A DNA stretch of 64,000 bases from Citrobacter sp. On2M (lineage in GTDB: Bacteria > Pseudomonadota > Gammaproteobacteria > Enterobacterales > Enterobacteriaceae), in the NCBI RefSeq assembly GCF_018035235.1, contig NZ_WPCV01000003.1:1-64000 (forward strand), in the 5' to 3' direction. Made by a program: the position numbers and the translations under genes. Position 1 is the first letter of the stretch. Each line of letters begins with the position of its first letter. Of the stretch, positions 39,845 to 48,850 are shown piece by piece. Below the pieces are notes generated by a model, which saw nothing but the letters and a program-made list of their open reading frames with translations, was not told where the DNA came from and searched no databases.

Positions 39845-39880
39845 GTTGATTATCATTCTGTGTAGACAAGGAGAACTGTT

Positions 39881-41140
39881 ATGACGGATTCGATTCCATC
39901 AGGTTACAAGCCGCTGACATGTGACACGCTGCCGGGTTATCTCTCATCCAGACTGACCCCTTCATGCGAACCGGGAGGTTTACCTGAAGAGTGGAAAGTT
40001 TCAGAAGTGGGGGACGGAAACCTGAACATGGTGTTTATCGTTGAAGGGACGCATAAAACCATCATTGTAAAACAAGCTTTGCCCTGGCTTCGTGCAGGAG
40101 GCGAAGGGTGGCCCTTATCTCTTAGCCGAGCAGGCTTTGAGTACAACGTCTTATGCCAGGAAGCAAAGTACGCAGGTCACAAACTGACACCGCAGGTCTA
40201 TTTTTATGACCCGGAGATGGCACTGTTTGCCATGGAGTATCTGACACCTCACGTAATATTGCGTAAGGAGCTGATTAACGGCAAAAAATTCCCTAATCTT
40301 GCTGAGGATATCGGGACGTTTTTAGCCCAAACTCTCTTCAGTACCTCTGACATTGGCATGCCGGCCGATCAGAAAAAAGCACTTACCGCCGAGTTCGCGT
40401 TGAATCATGAGCTGTGCAAAATCACGGAAGACTTGATTTTCACTGAGCCCTATTACAACGCTGAACGGAATAACTGGACTTCTCCTGAGCTGGACGATGC
40501 CATCCATAAGGCCTGGGCTGATGTAGAGATGCTCCAGGTTGCCATGCGTTATAAGTACAAATTTATGACAGAGGCACAGGCATTGTTACATGGTGACCTT
40601 CATTCAGGGTCTATCATGGTTACCGATACGGATACAAAAGTGATTGATCCAGAATTTGGTTTCATGGGGCCAATGGCATTTGATATCGGCAACTATATCG
40701 GCAACCTTCTGATGGCTTTCTTCTCACGCCCTGGGTGGGATGTGAATGAACAACGTCGCATTGCCTATCAGGAATGGCTGCTTCAACAGATTGTTGAGAC
40801 CTGGTCCGTTTTCACCCGGAAGTTCCGCCAGCTGTGGGACAACAAAACACAGGGGGACGCATGGCCGACAGAAATGTATCAACAGAACAGGGCCGCACTG
40901 AAGGACGCACAGGATCAGTTTTTTGCCACGCTGCTTGAAGATTCCCTGGTGAACGCCGGCATGGAGATAAATCGCCGAATTATTGGTTTTGCTGGCGTTG
41001 CTGAGCTGAAACTGATTGAAAATAAAGAGCTTCGCGCAGAATGTGAACGACGCGCTTTGACCATGGCACGCGATCTTATCGTCAATGCCCGCCAGTTTAA
41101 AAATATGGATTCCGTCATCCAGTCTGCAAAGGTTAAATAA
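39881..41140 (+). CDS. mtnK: 5-methylthioribose kinase-like sugar kinase
   Basis: A 419-aa MtnK-family kinase, the usual length. The N-terminal lobe has VGDGNLNMVFIV (nucleotide-binding loop) and the Lys of IIVKQALPW; the C-lobe has the Brenner motif LLHGDLHSGSIMV (about residue 235) and the metal motif VIDPEFGFMGP (about 250). The family phosphorylates C1 of 5-methylthioribose, and homologues also act on 5-deoxyribose. AAGGAG precedes ATG 39881. It is the first gene of a four-gene run with an isomerase, aldolase and transporter, with 9 bases to the next gene. Confidence 0.9.
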   Translation: MTDSIPSGYKPLTCDTLPGYLSSRLTPSCEPGGLPEEWKVSEVGDGNLNMVFIVEGTHKTIIVKQALPWLRAGGEGWPLSLSRAGFEYNVLCQEAKYAGHKLTPQVYFYDPEMALFAMEYLTPHVILRKELINGKKFPNLAEDIGTFLAQTLFSTSDIGMPADQKKALTAEFALNHELCKITEDLIFTEPYYNAERNNWTSPELDDAIHKAWADVEMLQVAMRYKYKFMTEAQALLHGDLHSGSIMVTDTDTKVIDPEFGFMGPMAFDIGNYIGNLLMAFFSRPGWDVNEQRRIAYQEWLLQQIVETWSVFTRKFRQLWDNKTQGDAWPTEMYQQNRAALKDAQDQFFATLLEDSLVNAGMEINRRIIGFAGVAELKLIENKELRAECERRALTMARDLIVNARQFKNMDSVIQSAKVK

Positions 41141-41149
41141 GAGGTCATT

Positions 41150-42259
41150 ATGAATATTAAAGGTAAACACTACCGTACGGTCTGGGTTTCCGGGGATGGA
41201 AAGGCGGTTGAAATCATCGATCAGACTAAGTTGCCTTTTAAGTTTGAGGTGGTGGCGCTTACCTCTGCAGAGATGGCCGCAGCGGCTATTCAGGAAATGT
41301 GGGTTCGGGGCGCTCCACTTATTGGTGTTGTTGCGGCATATGGTATTGCACTGGGAATGAACCACGACGCCAGTGACGTGGGTCTGCAGCGTTACTATGA
41401 CCTTCTTATCAAAACCCGACCAACTGCAATTAACCTCAAATGGGCTCTCGACAGGATGATAGCTACATTGAAGGTTCTCTGTGTATCTGAGCGCAAGAAT
41501 GCGGCCTGGGCGCTGGCGGCAGAAATTGCCGAAGAAGATGTCGCGTTATGTGAACAAATTGGATTACATGGCGCAGAACTCATTCGCGATATAGCCCAGA
41601 AAAAACCGGCCGGGAGAGTGGTAAATATCCTGACGCACTGCAACGCAGGATGGCTGGCGACTGTAGACTGGGGAACAGCGCTTTCTCCCATCTATAAAGC
41701 GCATGAAAACGGAATCCCTGTTCACGTCTGGGTGGATGAAACGCGGCCACGTAATCAGGGCGGACTCACGGCATTTGAACTGGGCTCACACGGTATTCCT
41801 CACACCCTGATCTCCGACAACGCGGGTGGCCACCTGATGCAACACGGTGACGTTGATCTCTGCATTGTGGGGACCGATCGCACCACGGCCAGAGGGGATG
41901 TCTGTAATAAAATAGGCACCTATCTTAAAGCGCTGGCGGCCCATGATAACCATGTTCCCTTCTACGTCGCGTTACCTTCTCCCACTATTGACTGGACTAT
42001 CGAGGACGGAAAAACCATTCCGATTGAACAACGTGACGGAAAGGAACAGTCCCATGTCTACGGGATAAATCCTCATGGAGAGTTGAGCTGGGTGAATACC
42101 GCTCCTGAAGGAACACGTTGTGGAAACTATGCTTTCGACGTCACGCCTGCCAGGTATATCACCGGCCTCATTACTGAACGGGGAGTCTGTGCCGCCAGTG
42201 AGTCTGCGCTGGCGGGGATGTTTGCTGACCTGAAGAGTAAAGCACTCCAGGACGAGTAG
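41150..42259 (+). CDS. mtnA: 5-methylthioribose-1-phosphate isomerase-like protein
   Basis: A 369-aa aldose-ketose isomerase of the MtnA/eIF2B-alpha family. Substrate loop VRGAPLIGV (about residue 54), catalytic Cys in LTHCNAGW (about 163), catalytic Asp in [19 protein letters not shown] (about 243). The segment reads [15 protein letters not shown] where salvage-type MtnA has RTRPLLQGARLTAWEL, hinting at the branch that works on deoxypentose phosphates; that is inference. It turns the 1-phosphate into a ribulose 1-phosphate analogue, the substrate of the aldolase encoded next. Confidence 0.9.
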   Translation: MNIKGKHYRTVWVSGDGKAVEIIDQTKLPFKFEVVALTSAEMAAAAIQEMWVRGAPLIGVVAAYGIALGMNHDASDVGLQRYYDLLIKTRPTAINLKWALDRMIATLKVLCVSERKNAAWALAAEIAEEDVALCEQIGLHGAELIRDIAQKKPAGRVVNILTHCNAGWLATVDWGTALSPIYKAHENGIPVHVWVDETRPRNQGGLTAFELGSHGIPHTLISDNAGGHLMQHGDVDLCIVGTDRTTARGDVCNKIGTYLKALAAHDNHVPFYVALPSPTIDWTIEDGKTIPIEQRDGKEQSHVYGINPHGELSWVNTAPEGTRCGNYAFDVTPARYITGLITERGVCAASESALAGMFADLKSKALQDE

Positions 42260-42295
42260 CATTAAAACGACGACCACTGCTGTTAAGGAGCAGGA

Positions 42296-42937
42296 ATGGA
42301 AAGGATTAAGTTAGCAGAAAATATCATTTCCACTTGTCGGGAAATGAATGCGTCAGGTCTTAATCAAGGAACATCAGGTAATGTGAGTGCCAGATATACC
42401 GGTGGCATGTTGATTACACCGAGTGGGATCGCTTATTCAAAGATGACGCCGGACATGATTGTCTTTGTAGACGATAAGGGAATACCAGAAGCGGGTAAAA
42501 TACCATCAAGTGAATGGTTATTCCATCTGGCGTGTTATAAAGCCAGACCAGAATTGAATGCTGTCATACATACGCATGCGGTGAATTCCACGGCGGTGGC
42601 AATACATAATCATTCGATTCCGGCCATTCATTATATGGTGGCGGTGACGGGGACGGATCATATTCCCTGTATTCCTTACAATACCTTTGGCAGCCCTGAA
42701 CTGGCCGACGGTGTATCTAAAGGGATCAAAGAAAGTAAGTCCTTGCTGATGCAGCATCACGGTATGCTGGCCATGGACGTCACGCTGGAAAAGACGTTGT
42801 GGCTGGCGGGTGAAACCGAGACGCTGGCTGATTTATACATCAAATGTGGCGGATTACATCACGATGTTCCCGTGCTGTCTGAAGCCGAAATGACTATCGT
42901 TTTTGAAAAATTCAAAACGTATGGTTTGAAAGCGTAA
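42296..42937 (+). CDS. Class II (fuculose-phosphate type) aldolase
   Basis: A 213-aa class II aldolase/adducin-family enzyme. The N-terminal phosphate loop QGTSGNVSAR and SSEW (Glu near 73) are present; Zn ligands are the two His of VIHTHAVNS and the His of QHHGMLA. Related enzymes split L-fuculose 1-phosphate; in the DHAP shunt the homologue (Ald2, DrdA) splits 5-deoxyribulose 1-phosphate or methylthioribulose 1-phosphate to DHAP and acetaldehyde or methylthioacetaldehyde. Its place behind mtnK and mtnA points to this role. No mtnB-E genes are present, so this is not the universal methionine salvage route. Confidence 0.88.
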   Translation: MERIKLAENIISTCREMNASGLNQGTSGNVSARYTGGMLITPSGIAYSKMTPDMIVFVDDKGIPEAGKIPSSEWLFHLACYKARPELNAVIHTHAVNSTAVAIHNHSIPAIHYMVAVTGTDHIPCIPYNTFGSPELADGVSKGIKESKSLLMQHHGMLAMDVTLEKTLWLAGETETLADLYIKCGGLHHDVPVLSEAEMTIVFEKFKTYGLKA

Positions 42938-42968
42938 TTACAGCTGTATTTTAATTAATAACATATAA

Positions 42969-42989
42969 CAGCCATTCGCGGAATGGCTG
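42969..42989 (+). terminator. Hairpin between aldolase and transporter genes
   Basis: A perfect 9-bp stem CAGCCATTC / GAATGGCTG with a GCG loop, 32 bases past the aldolase stop. There is no T-run, so it may act as an RNA-stability or processing element rather than a full terminator, lowering or separating transporter expression. Confidence 0.5.
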
Positions 42990-43040
42990 CTATCCCCTCT
43001 GCCCACAACGATTGATTATAACTACCACAAGGAGTTATTT

Positions 43041-44045
43041 ATGTTTATCGTGGAATCGTATGCTGTTGCTATAATAATGTGTTTTATTACCATGATTTGC
43101 TGGGGGTCATGGGCGAATACAACCAAACTTGTAAGTAATAAAAAATGGGAGTTTCCTCTATTTTATTGGGATTACTCAGTTGGATTATTGCTGTGCTCTT
43201 TGTTATTTGCCTTCACTTTGGGGTCTACGGGGGAAGCCGGTCGTAGCTTTATACCTGATATTCAGCAGGCGAGCAGTGGTAGTCTGATGTCGGCAATACT
43301 TGCAGGGATTATTTTTAATATTTCCAATATCCTTCTGGTCGCTTCTATTAATCTTGCCGGTATGGCGGTAGCTTTTCCTGTGGGTGTGGGGCTGGCACTG
43401 GCTCTGGGTGTGATCACCACTTATATCGGCAATCCGAAGGGCGATCCGCTCATTCTGTTCCTCGGTGTCGCCTGCGTTGTGATCGCCATTATTTTTACCG
43501 CGATAGCCTATGGTCGTGTCACTCAGGAGGCGGATAAATCCCGTCGTAACAAAGGTCTCATCACTGCTATTCTGGCGGGTATCATCATGGGATGGTTTTT
43601 CCGCTTCCTGGCTGACTCCATGTCAGACAATTTCAGTCAGCCTGCCAGCGGTCTGATGACGCCGTACTCAGCACTTGTCCTGTTTGCCATAGGGCTGTTT
43701 TTGTCGAACTTTATCCTTAACACGCTGGTTATGAAAAAGCCTATTTCAGGAGAACCTGTCAACGGGAAAATGTATTTTTCCGGAAGTTTACGGGATCATG
43801 TTTGTGGCTGGTTGGGCGGTATGATTTGGTGTGTCGGTCTGGCATTTAGTCTGATTGCGTCTGGTCAGGCGGGTTATGCTATTTCCTACGGTCTGGGACA
43901 GGGGGCAACAATGATTGCCGTGATCTGGGGGGTATTCATCTGGAGAGAATTTGCCAGTGCGCCAGCCGGAACCAATAAACTGCTGCTGACCATGTTTATT
44001 TCATACATTGTGGGTATTATTTTAATTATCGCCGCTAATCAATAA
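43041..44045 (+). CDS. GRP/ureide-permease-like sugar transporter
   Basis: A 334-aa inner-membrane protein with about ten hydrophobic segments, related to the glucose/ribose porter (GRP) and ureide permease families of the drug/metabolite transporter superfamily (MICWGSWANTTKL in helix 1, FYWDYSVG in helix 2, conserved GVGLALALGV and GYAISYGLGQGA). AAGGAG precedes ATG 43041. It follows the kinase, isomerase and aldolase genes, so it is the likely importer of 5-deoxyribose or 5-methylthioribose or a similar pentose. The substrate is inferred from context only. Confidence 0.82.
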   Translation: MFIVESYAVAIIMCFITMICWGSWANTTKLVSNKKWEFPLFYWDYSVGLLLCSLLFAFTLGSTGEAGRSFIPDIQQASSGSLMSAILAGIIFNISNILLVASINLAGMAVAFPVGVGLALALGVITTYIGNPKGDPLILFLGVACVVIAIIFTAIAYGRVTQEADKSRRNKGLITAILAGIIMGWFFRFLADSMSDNFSQPASGLMTPYSALVLFAIGLFLSNFILNTLVMKKPISGEPVNGKMYFSGSLRDHVCGWLGGMIWCVGLAFSLIASGQAGYAISYGLGQGATMIAVIWGVFIWREFASAPAGTNKLLLTMFISYIVGIILIIAANQ

Positions 44046-44048
44046 AAT

Positions 44049-44070
44049 ACTGCCCCAACTATGGGGCAGT
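44049..44070. terminator. Bidirectional terminator between transporter and regulator
   Basis: Stem ACTGCCCC / GGGGCAGT with an AACTAT loop, flanked by A-rich and T-rich sequence, between two convergent genes. Confidence 0.8.
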
Positions 44071-44081
44071 TATTCATTCTT

Positions 44082-45068
44082 TTACTGCGGTAATTCACAC
44101 GCCAGCAAAAACTCAGCCGTTCCTTCATCAACAATCAGGTCTGTGACATATCCCCCCAGCAGGGCACCCAGCGTCGCGTCATAGCCTCTTTCCCCACCAG
44201 CAAGAAAGATCTTCCGTTCAATCTGCCTTAACTGAGCCAGACTTATGCCAAGAATACGCTGGTCAACATCAGCCACGACGGGTACTCCTTCCTTGTCATA
44301 GAAGCGACCACAAATGACACCTACCGCACCTAAATCCCGATAGGTCTGCATTTCCTTCTTATTCAGCACACCCACTCGAATAAGGGGATTTTCATCAAGA
44401 GCATTACCTACGACGAAAAAGGCTTTCGTACAACGAGTCAGAACGTCAAAATTCGAGCGAATAATAGGTTCGGCCTGTAACTCCATTGCCAGTCTGGCAC
44501 TTGATACCACGGCAGGAACATGAAGCGAAGCGACACGTCCTGAAAGCTTGTAAGCGATTTGTGATGAGGATTCAATAATCGTCAGGTCTGGTTGAGAGGG
44601 CATGGAACCGAGCATCTGAATAACGGTGACATTTTTACATGACTTCGGCGTCATGGTTTTGCTCATCTGATGGATTGTTCTTCCCCAGGCAACTCCCAGC
44701 ACATCACCATTCTCAATTACCTGATTCAGATACATGCCACCGGCACGTGAAAGACGAGTACGCATCAGCTTTGTATCATCACGCTTTCCGGCATGTTCGC
44801 CATCAGGCACGATGATCACTCTCTGGAGATTGAATTTATCGCGAATTTGCAAAGCAGCGTCGATAGATCCAAAGACATTCACGTCCAGGTTGATATGAAC
44901 CAGTCCATTTTCCCGGGCTGTTTGCAGGTATTTGACGACCGTGACGCGGGACACCCCCATGATAGCTGCAACTTCAGTCTGGCTTTTGCCTTCCTGATAG
45001 TACAGCCATGTTGCATGAAGTACGGGATCATCATTGAACAGGCTGCTGTTTGTTTGATCTCTATCCAC
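44082..45068 (-). CDS. SorC/DeoR-type sugar-binding transcriptional regulator
   Basis: A 328-aa SorC-family regulator. The N-terminal HTH is in residues 15-60 (YYQEGKSQTEVAAIMGVSRV), the sugar-phosphate-binding domain in 65-325 with the family end LAGGERGYDATLGALLGGYV and TDLIVDEGTA. Relatives (LsrR, SorC, DeoR of Bacillus) bind phosphorylated pentoses or polyols and lift repression. It is convergent to the mtnK-mtnA-aldolase-transporter run and is the only regulator beside it. LsrR, a paralogue, is encoded at the window end. Confidence 0.88.
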   Translation of the reverse strand: MDRDQTNSSLFNDDPVLHATWLYYQEGKSQTEVAAIMGVSRVTVVKYLQTARENGLVHINLDVNVFGSIDAALQIRDKFNLQRVIIVPDGEHAGKRDDTKLMRTRLSRAGGMYLNQVIENGDVLGVAWGRTIHQMSKTMTPKSCKNVTVIQMLGSMPSQPDLTIIESSSQIAYKLSGRVASLHVPAVVSSARLAMELQAEPIIRSNFDVLTRCTKAFFVVGNALDENPLIRVGVLNKKEMQTYRDLGAVGVICGRFYDKEGVPVVADVDQRILGISLAQLRQIERKIFLAGGERGYDATLGALLGGYVTDLIVDEGTAEFLLACELPQ

Positions 45069-45416
45069 TTTGTATACCTGTATTAAACCGGGGAAATGCT
45101 TATCTTAACCCTGTTTACCCGGAGAGTTGATGCAGATTGCCAGTGGCATGATTTTATACAGATATTTTATTCTTTTACATGAAATAAACCAGCATACCAT
45201 TTGAGCGGTCGCCTTCTGTTCCTCTATGCTAAAAAGCCGGAGGCATGCTCCGGCTTTATCAGTATTACTGAGGGTAAACTCCTTCAGCACAATAAAACGG
45301 TTCAATATCACCCCTTTTTGATCGTCAGCGATTCGTCACCGCGCAGACAGTTACCGCCACTCACTAAATGATGAGGGCCAGTGAACCGACAGGTTGGCTC
45401 ACTGGCGAGAACCTGA
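45069..45416. other. Intergenic region between the SorC-type gene and yjhF
   Basis: About 350 bases. It holds the regulator's promoter and a strong palindromic hairpin at 45233-45257; no gene is supported. Confidence 0.5.
45233..45257. terminator. Palindromic terminator-like hairpin
   Basis: AAAGCCGGAGGCATGCTCCGGCTTT, apart from an unpaired G near the centre, folds into a stem with A- and T-tracts, between the SorC-type gene and yjhF. It may end the yjhIHGF transcript. Confidence 0.7.
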
Positions 45417-46766
45417 TTATAAAACTAAGCTGGCGAACAGAATAAAAATCAGCCCACTGATGGATAAGAGTGTGGACATCAGCGTCCAGGATAACAGCGT
45501 TTCTTTGGTGGTAAGGCCAAAAAAGTCTTTAATCATCCAGAAACTGGCATCGTTAACGTGAGAACAAATACAGGATCCGGCACCGGTAGCCAGCGTAATC
45601 AAGGCCAGGTTGGTATTGGGATGTACTGCCAACAGCGGGATGACCAGACCGGCGGTAGAGATCGCCGCGACGGTGGCTGAACCCAGACAAATACGCAGGA
45701 ATGCGGCCACGCCCCAGGCCATCAGGATCGGGTTAATATCCATACCCGAAACCAGGGTGGAAATATACTGACCGACGCCAGAATCGATGAGAACTTGCTT
45801 GAATGCACCACCACCACCGATAATCAGCAGCAGACCAGCAATACCCGCGATAGCTTTTCCGCAAGAATCCATCAGGTCAGGGATTGTTTTCCCGCGCCCC
45901 AGGCCCATGGTATAGATCGCGAACAGCAGTGAAATCAGCATGGCGATCGTCGAGTTACCTAAGAACAGTATCACGTTGTAGAATAAGCCTGAATCCGCAG
46001 CACTTTTGGCATGAGTCATCTGGATGATGGTGACAACCGCCATCAGGATCACCGGCAGCATTGCCGTGAGAAAACTTATCCCAAAGCCAGGCATTTCGCT
46101 TTCGCTGAATCGGCGGGTCGAGCCGAGAGAGGCAATATTCCCCTCTTTTTTAAAGGCGTCTGGAATAATGCGCTGGCAAAATTTATTCAATATCGGGCCG
46201 CAAAGAATAAAGGTTGGAATGCCGACAATGATACCGTATATCAGTACCAATCCTACATCAGCGCCATATTCTCTGGCGATAACTGTCGGGCCGGGGTGCG
46301 GCGGCAAAAAACCGTGCGCGACCAGCAAACCGGAAAGCATCGGCACACACATAAACATCGGTGATATTTTTGCTTCACGGGCAATAGCGAATAAAATAGG
46401 TACCAGAAGAATTAAACCGACTTCGAAAAAAAGTGCAATACCGACAATAAACGCCGAACAGACCACTGCCCAGTCAAGTTTATTTTTCCCGAAATAATTC
46501 AGCATGGTCAGCGCTATTCGCTGTGCACCACCCGCATCGGCCAGCAAGCGACCGAGCATAACACCGAAACCAAATATCAAGCCAATATGTCCCAACGTAC
46601 CGCCAAGTCCGGATTCGACTGAGGTGACGACTTTACTCAAATCCATACCACTGGCGATGGCGACAGCAATCGATACAATAATTAACGAAACAAACGTATT
46701 AAGCTTAATTTTTATGGTTAAAAGCAGGAGTAAAGCAATCCCTGCCACAACGATAATTAGTGGCAT
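45417..46766 (-). CDS. yjhF: GntP-family aldonate permease YjhF
   Basis: A 449-aa inner-membrane transporter of the gluconate:H+ symporter family with about twelve membrane segments and the family motif [17 protein letters not shown] (residues 65-80) and [10 protein letters not shown] (about 152). Same length as E. coli YjhF. It is the last gene of the yjhIHGF set, so its substrate is likely the aldonic acid processed by YjhG and YjhH. The experimental substrate is not established to my knowledge. Confidence 0.93.
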   Translation of the reverse strand: MPLIIVVAGIALLLLLTIKIKLNTFVSLIIVSIAVAIASGMDLSKVVTSVESGLGGTLGHIGLIFGFGVMLGRLLADAGGAQRIALTMLNYFGKNKLDWAVVCSAFIVGIALFFEVGLILLVPILFAIAREAKISPMFMCVPMLSGLLVAHGFLPPHPGPTVIAREYGADVGLVLIYGIIVGIPTFILCGPILNKFCQRIIPDAFKKEGNIASLGSTRRFSESEMPGFGISFLTAMLPVILMAVVTIIQMTHAKSAADSGLFYNVILFLGNSTIAMLISLLFAIYTMGLGRGKTIPDLMDSCGKAIAGIAGLLLIIGGGGAFKQVLIDSGVGQYISTLVSGMDINPILMAWGVAAFLRICLGSATVAAISTAGLVIPLLAVHPNTNLALITLATGAGSCICSHVNDASFWMIKDFFGLTTKETLLSWTLMSTLLSISGLIFILFASLVL

Positions 46767-46872
46767 AACGTCCTCTCATAACAGGGTAGCGACCCGTCAT
46801 TATCCGACTGAGTAAATAACGAATGATGTGTAGCCGGATAATTCAGGTGTCTGGATGTTTTTATTTATGCTT

Positions 46873-48840
46873 TCAGTTTTTATTCATAAAATCGCGCAAA
46901 GCCGCGCCAATTTTGTTTACATCATAAATACAACCCGTCCATGTCCCGCCACTCACGGCCTGAAGCATTGCCCATAGCCGGGTATCATCTGGCAATTCAG
47001 GATCGGGAAGTAAATCCTGATGGCTGGGTCTGGCATTTAATATTGCAGTTGCCTCCTCCTGTGAAGGTAATTGTTCATCGCGACGGGTGCCGAGGAAATT
47101 GACTTCGCCGTGAAGCTCGCGACAATCAATTTTAATTTCAATGATATCCCCGGTGCGTAATTTACCGATGGGCCCTCCGGCCAGTGCTTCTGGCCCCACA
47201 TGGCCGATGCATGCGCCAGTAGAAACGCCCGAGAAACGTGCATCGGTGATTAACGAAACATGCTTACCGTATGACAGATGCTTCAGGGCACTGGTAACCT
47301 GGTAGGTTTCTTCCATCCCGGTACCGGAAGGTCCAACGCCGATAATGACCAGAATATCGCCCGCCTTGATCTTGTCATGCTTGATATCGTAAATCGCACT
47401 TTTCTCGGACAGATAAACCTTCGCCACACCTTTATGGTAATAGATACCTCGTTCATCAATCACCGAGGGATCAATGGCGGTGGATTTGATCACCGATCCT
47501 TCTGGCGCAATATTGCCCACCGGGAACGTGATAGTTGAGGTCAACCCGCGCGCTTGTGCTTGCTGTGGCGACATGATCACGTCGTCAGCGTTGATTTGTT
47601 CCTGCTCGAGAAGGAGTTGCTTGAAGTGCTGACGCCGTTCGGAGTGCTCCCACCAGTCGAGGTTTTCCTTCAGCGTGCTGCCGGTAACCGTCATAACATC
47701 TTCATGCAGCAACCCGTGGCTTCGCAGATGCAACATGACTTCCGGCACACCGCCTGCCATGAAGGCATTGACCGTTGGATGATAAACCGGGCCATTAGGC
47801 AGTACGCTCACCAGTCGGGGCACGCGCTTGTTGATGCGGATCCAGTCGTCAACGGTCGGGATACGGCAACCTGCCTGGTGAGCGATTGCCGGGATGTGTA
47901 ACAACAGGTTTGTTGAACCACCGAACGCGGCATGGACCGTCATCGCATTCTCTATTGCTTTATCGGTGAGAATTTCCCGGGTGGTGATGCCTTTTTGACA
48001 CAGGTTCAGTGCCGCTCGTGCAGAAGCTCTGGCGATCTCCTGCCACACAGGCTCGCCGGAAGGAGCCAGTGCTGAGTGTGGGATTGCCAGCCCTAATCCT
48101 TCGGCCACCACCTGAGATGTTCCGGCGGTGCCTAAAAATTGACAACCGCCACCTGAAGAGGCACAGGCTTTACAGCCCGCACGGCGTGCGTCCTGTAGAG
48201 ATAATTCGCCATTGGCGAAGCGTGCGCCAATAGTCTGCACCTTGCCGTTGTCTTCTCCGTCCTTTGCGGGTAGCGTCGCGCCACCGGGCACCAGCACCGT
48301 CGCTATGTTGTGCTGTGCGGCGAGCGCCATCATAGTGGCTGGCAGCCCCTTGTCACAACTCGCCACGCCAATGACAGCTTTCGCGCCGGGCAGAGAGCGA
48401 ATAAGACGGCGCATCACCATTGAGGCGTCATTACGGTATGGTAGCGAATCAAACATCCCCGTTGTGCCCTGAGTGCGTCCGTCACAAGGGTCGGAGACGT
48501 ACACGGCATAGGGCAGGGCATGGTTGGCTTTAATGACTTCGGCCGCCGCTTTCATCTGGATATCCAGCTCGTAGTGCCCCTGGTGTAGCGCCAGCGCCAC
48601 GGGCTTACCCTCTGCGTCGCGTAATCCACCGAGTGTACTGAGCAGTAAAATACCGTCCCGATCCAGCTCGTCCGGAGACCAGCCCATTCCGGCATTCATG
48701 GTCATACCGAACAGATCCCCGCTCGGGCGATTGATAAGCATCTCTGCGGTTAATGGCAGTTCGCCGTCCGGGCCATCGGCGTGCGTTCTGACGGTGTAGA
48801 TATCGTGACTCTCGTCAGCAAAAATATTGCGAACAGACAT
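46873..48840 (-). CDS. yjhG: D-xylonate dehydratase YjhG (IlvD/Edd family)
   Basis: A 655-aa dehydratase, start MSVRNIFADES at ATG 48840 behind GGAGAAA; a longer frame from 48921 is not needed. Iron-sulfur cluster cysteines are seen in SDPCDGRTQG, GVASCDKGLP and CKACASSGGGCQF. It dehydrates D-xylonate to 2-keto-3-deoxy-D-xylonate in E. coli. It lies 10 bases behind yjhH. Nearly identical to the E. coli protein. Confidence 0.95.
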   Translation of the reverse strand: MSVRNIFADESHDIYTVRTHADGPDGELPLTAEMLINRPSGDLFGMTMNAGMGWSPDELDRDGILLLSTLGGLRDAEGKPVALALHQGHYELDIQMKAAAEVIKANHALPYAVYVSDPCDGRTQGTTGMFDSLPYRNDASMVMRRLIRSLPGAKAVIGVASCDKGLPATMMALAAQHNIATVLVPGGATLPAKDGEDNGKVQTIGARFANGELSLQDARRAGCKACASSGGGCQFLGTAGTSQVVAEGLGLAIPHSALAPSGEPVWQEIARASARAALNLCQKGITTREILTDKAIENAMTVHAAFGGSTNLLLHIPAIAHQAGCRIPTVDDWIRINKRVPRLVSVLPNGPVYHPTVNAFMAGGVPEVMLHLRSHGLLHEDVMTVTGSTLKENLDWWEHSERRQHFKQLLLEQEQINADDVIMSPQQAQARGLTSTITFPVGNIAPEGSVIKSTAIDPSVIDERGIYYHKGVAKVYLSEKSAIYDIKHDKIKAGDILVIIGVGPSGTGMEETYQVTSALKHLSYGKHVSLITDARFSGVSTGACIGHVGPEALAGGPIGKLRTGDIIEIKIDCRELHGEVNFLGTRRDEQLPSQEEATAILNARPSHQDLLPDPELPDDTRLWAMLQAVSGGTWTGCIYDVNKIGAALRDFMNKN

Positions 48841-48850
48841 GAGTTTCTCC

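Larger units (their letters stand above)
38851..39880. other. Mostly non-coding AT-rich region
   Basis: Apart from a possible small zinc-ribbon gene on the minus strand (39085-39252) I see no gene. A 78-codon minus-strand frame at 39620-39856 is low-complexity and not supported. The right end holds the promoter of the mtnK-like gene. Confidence 0.45.

Noticed and set aside
39620..39856. 78-codon minus-strand frame upstream of the mtnK-like gene
   Set aside because: Very AT-rich, no ribosome site or motif, and it lies over the promoter region and the palindrome of the neighbouring operon.
39881..42937. Full universal methionine salvage pathway
   Set aside because: mtnB, mtnC, mtnD and mtnE are absent, and a class II aldolase of the fuculose type follows mtnA instead.
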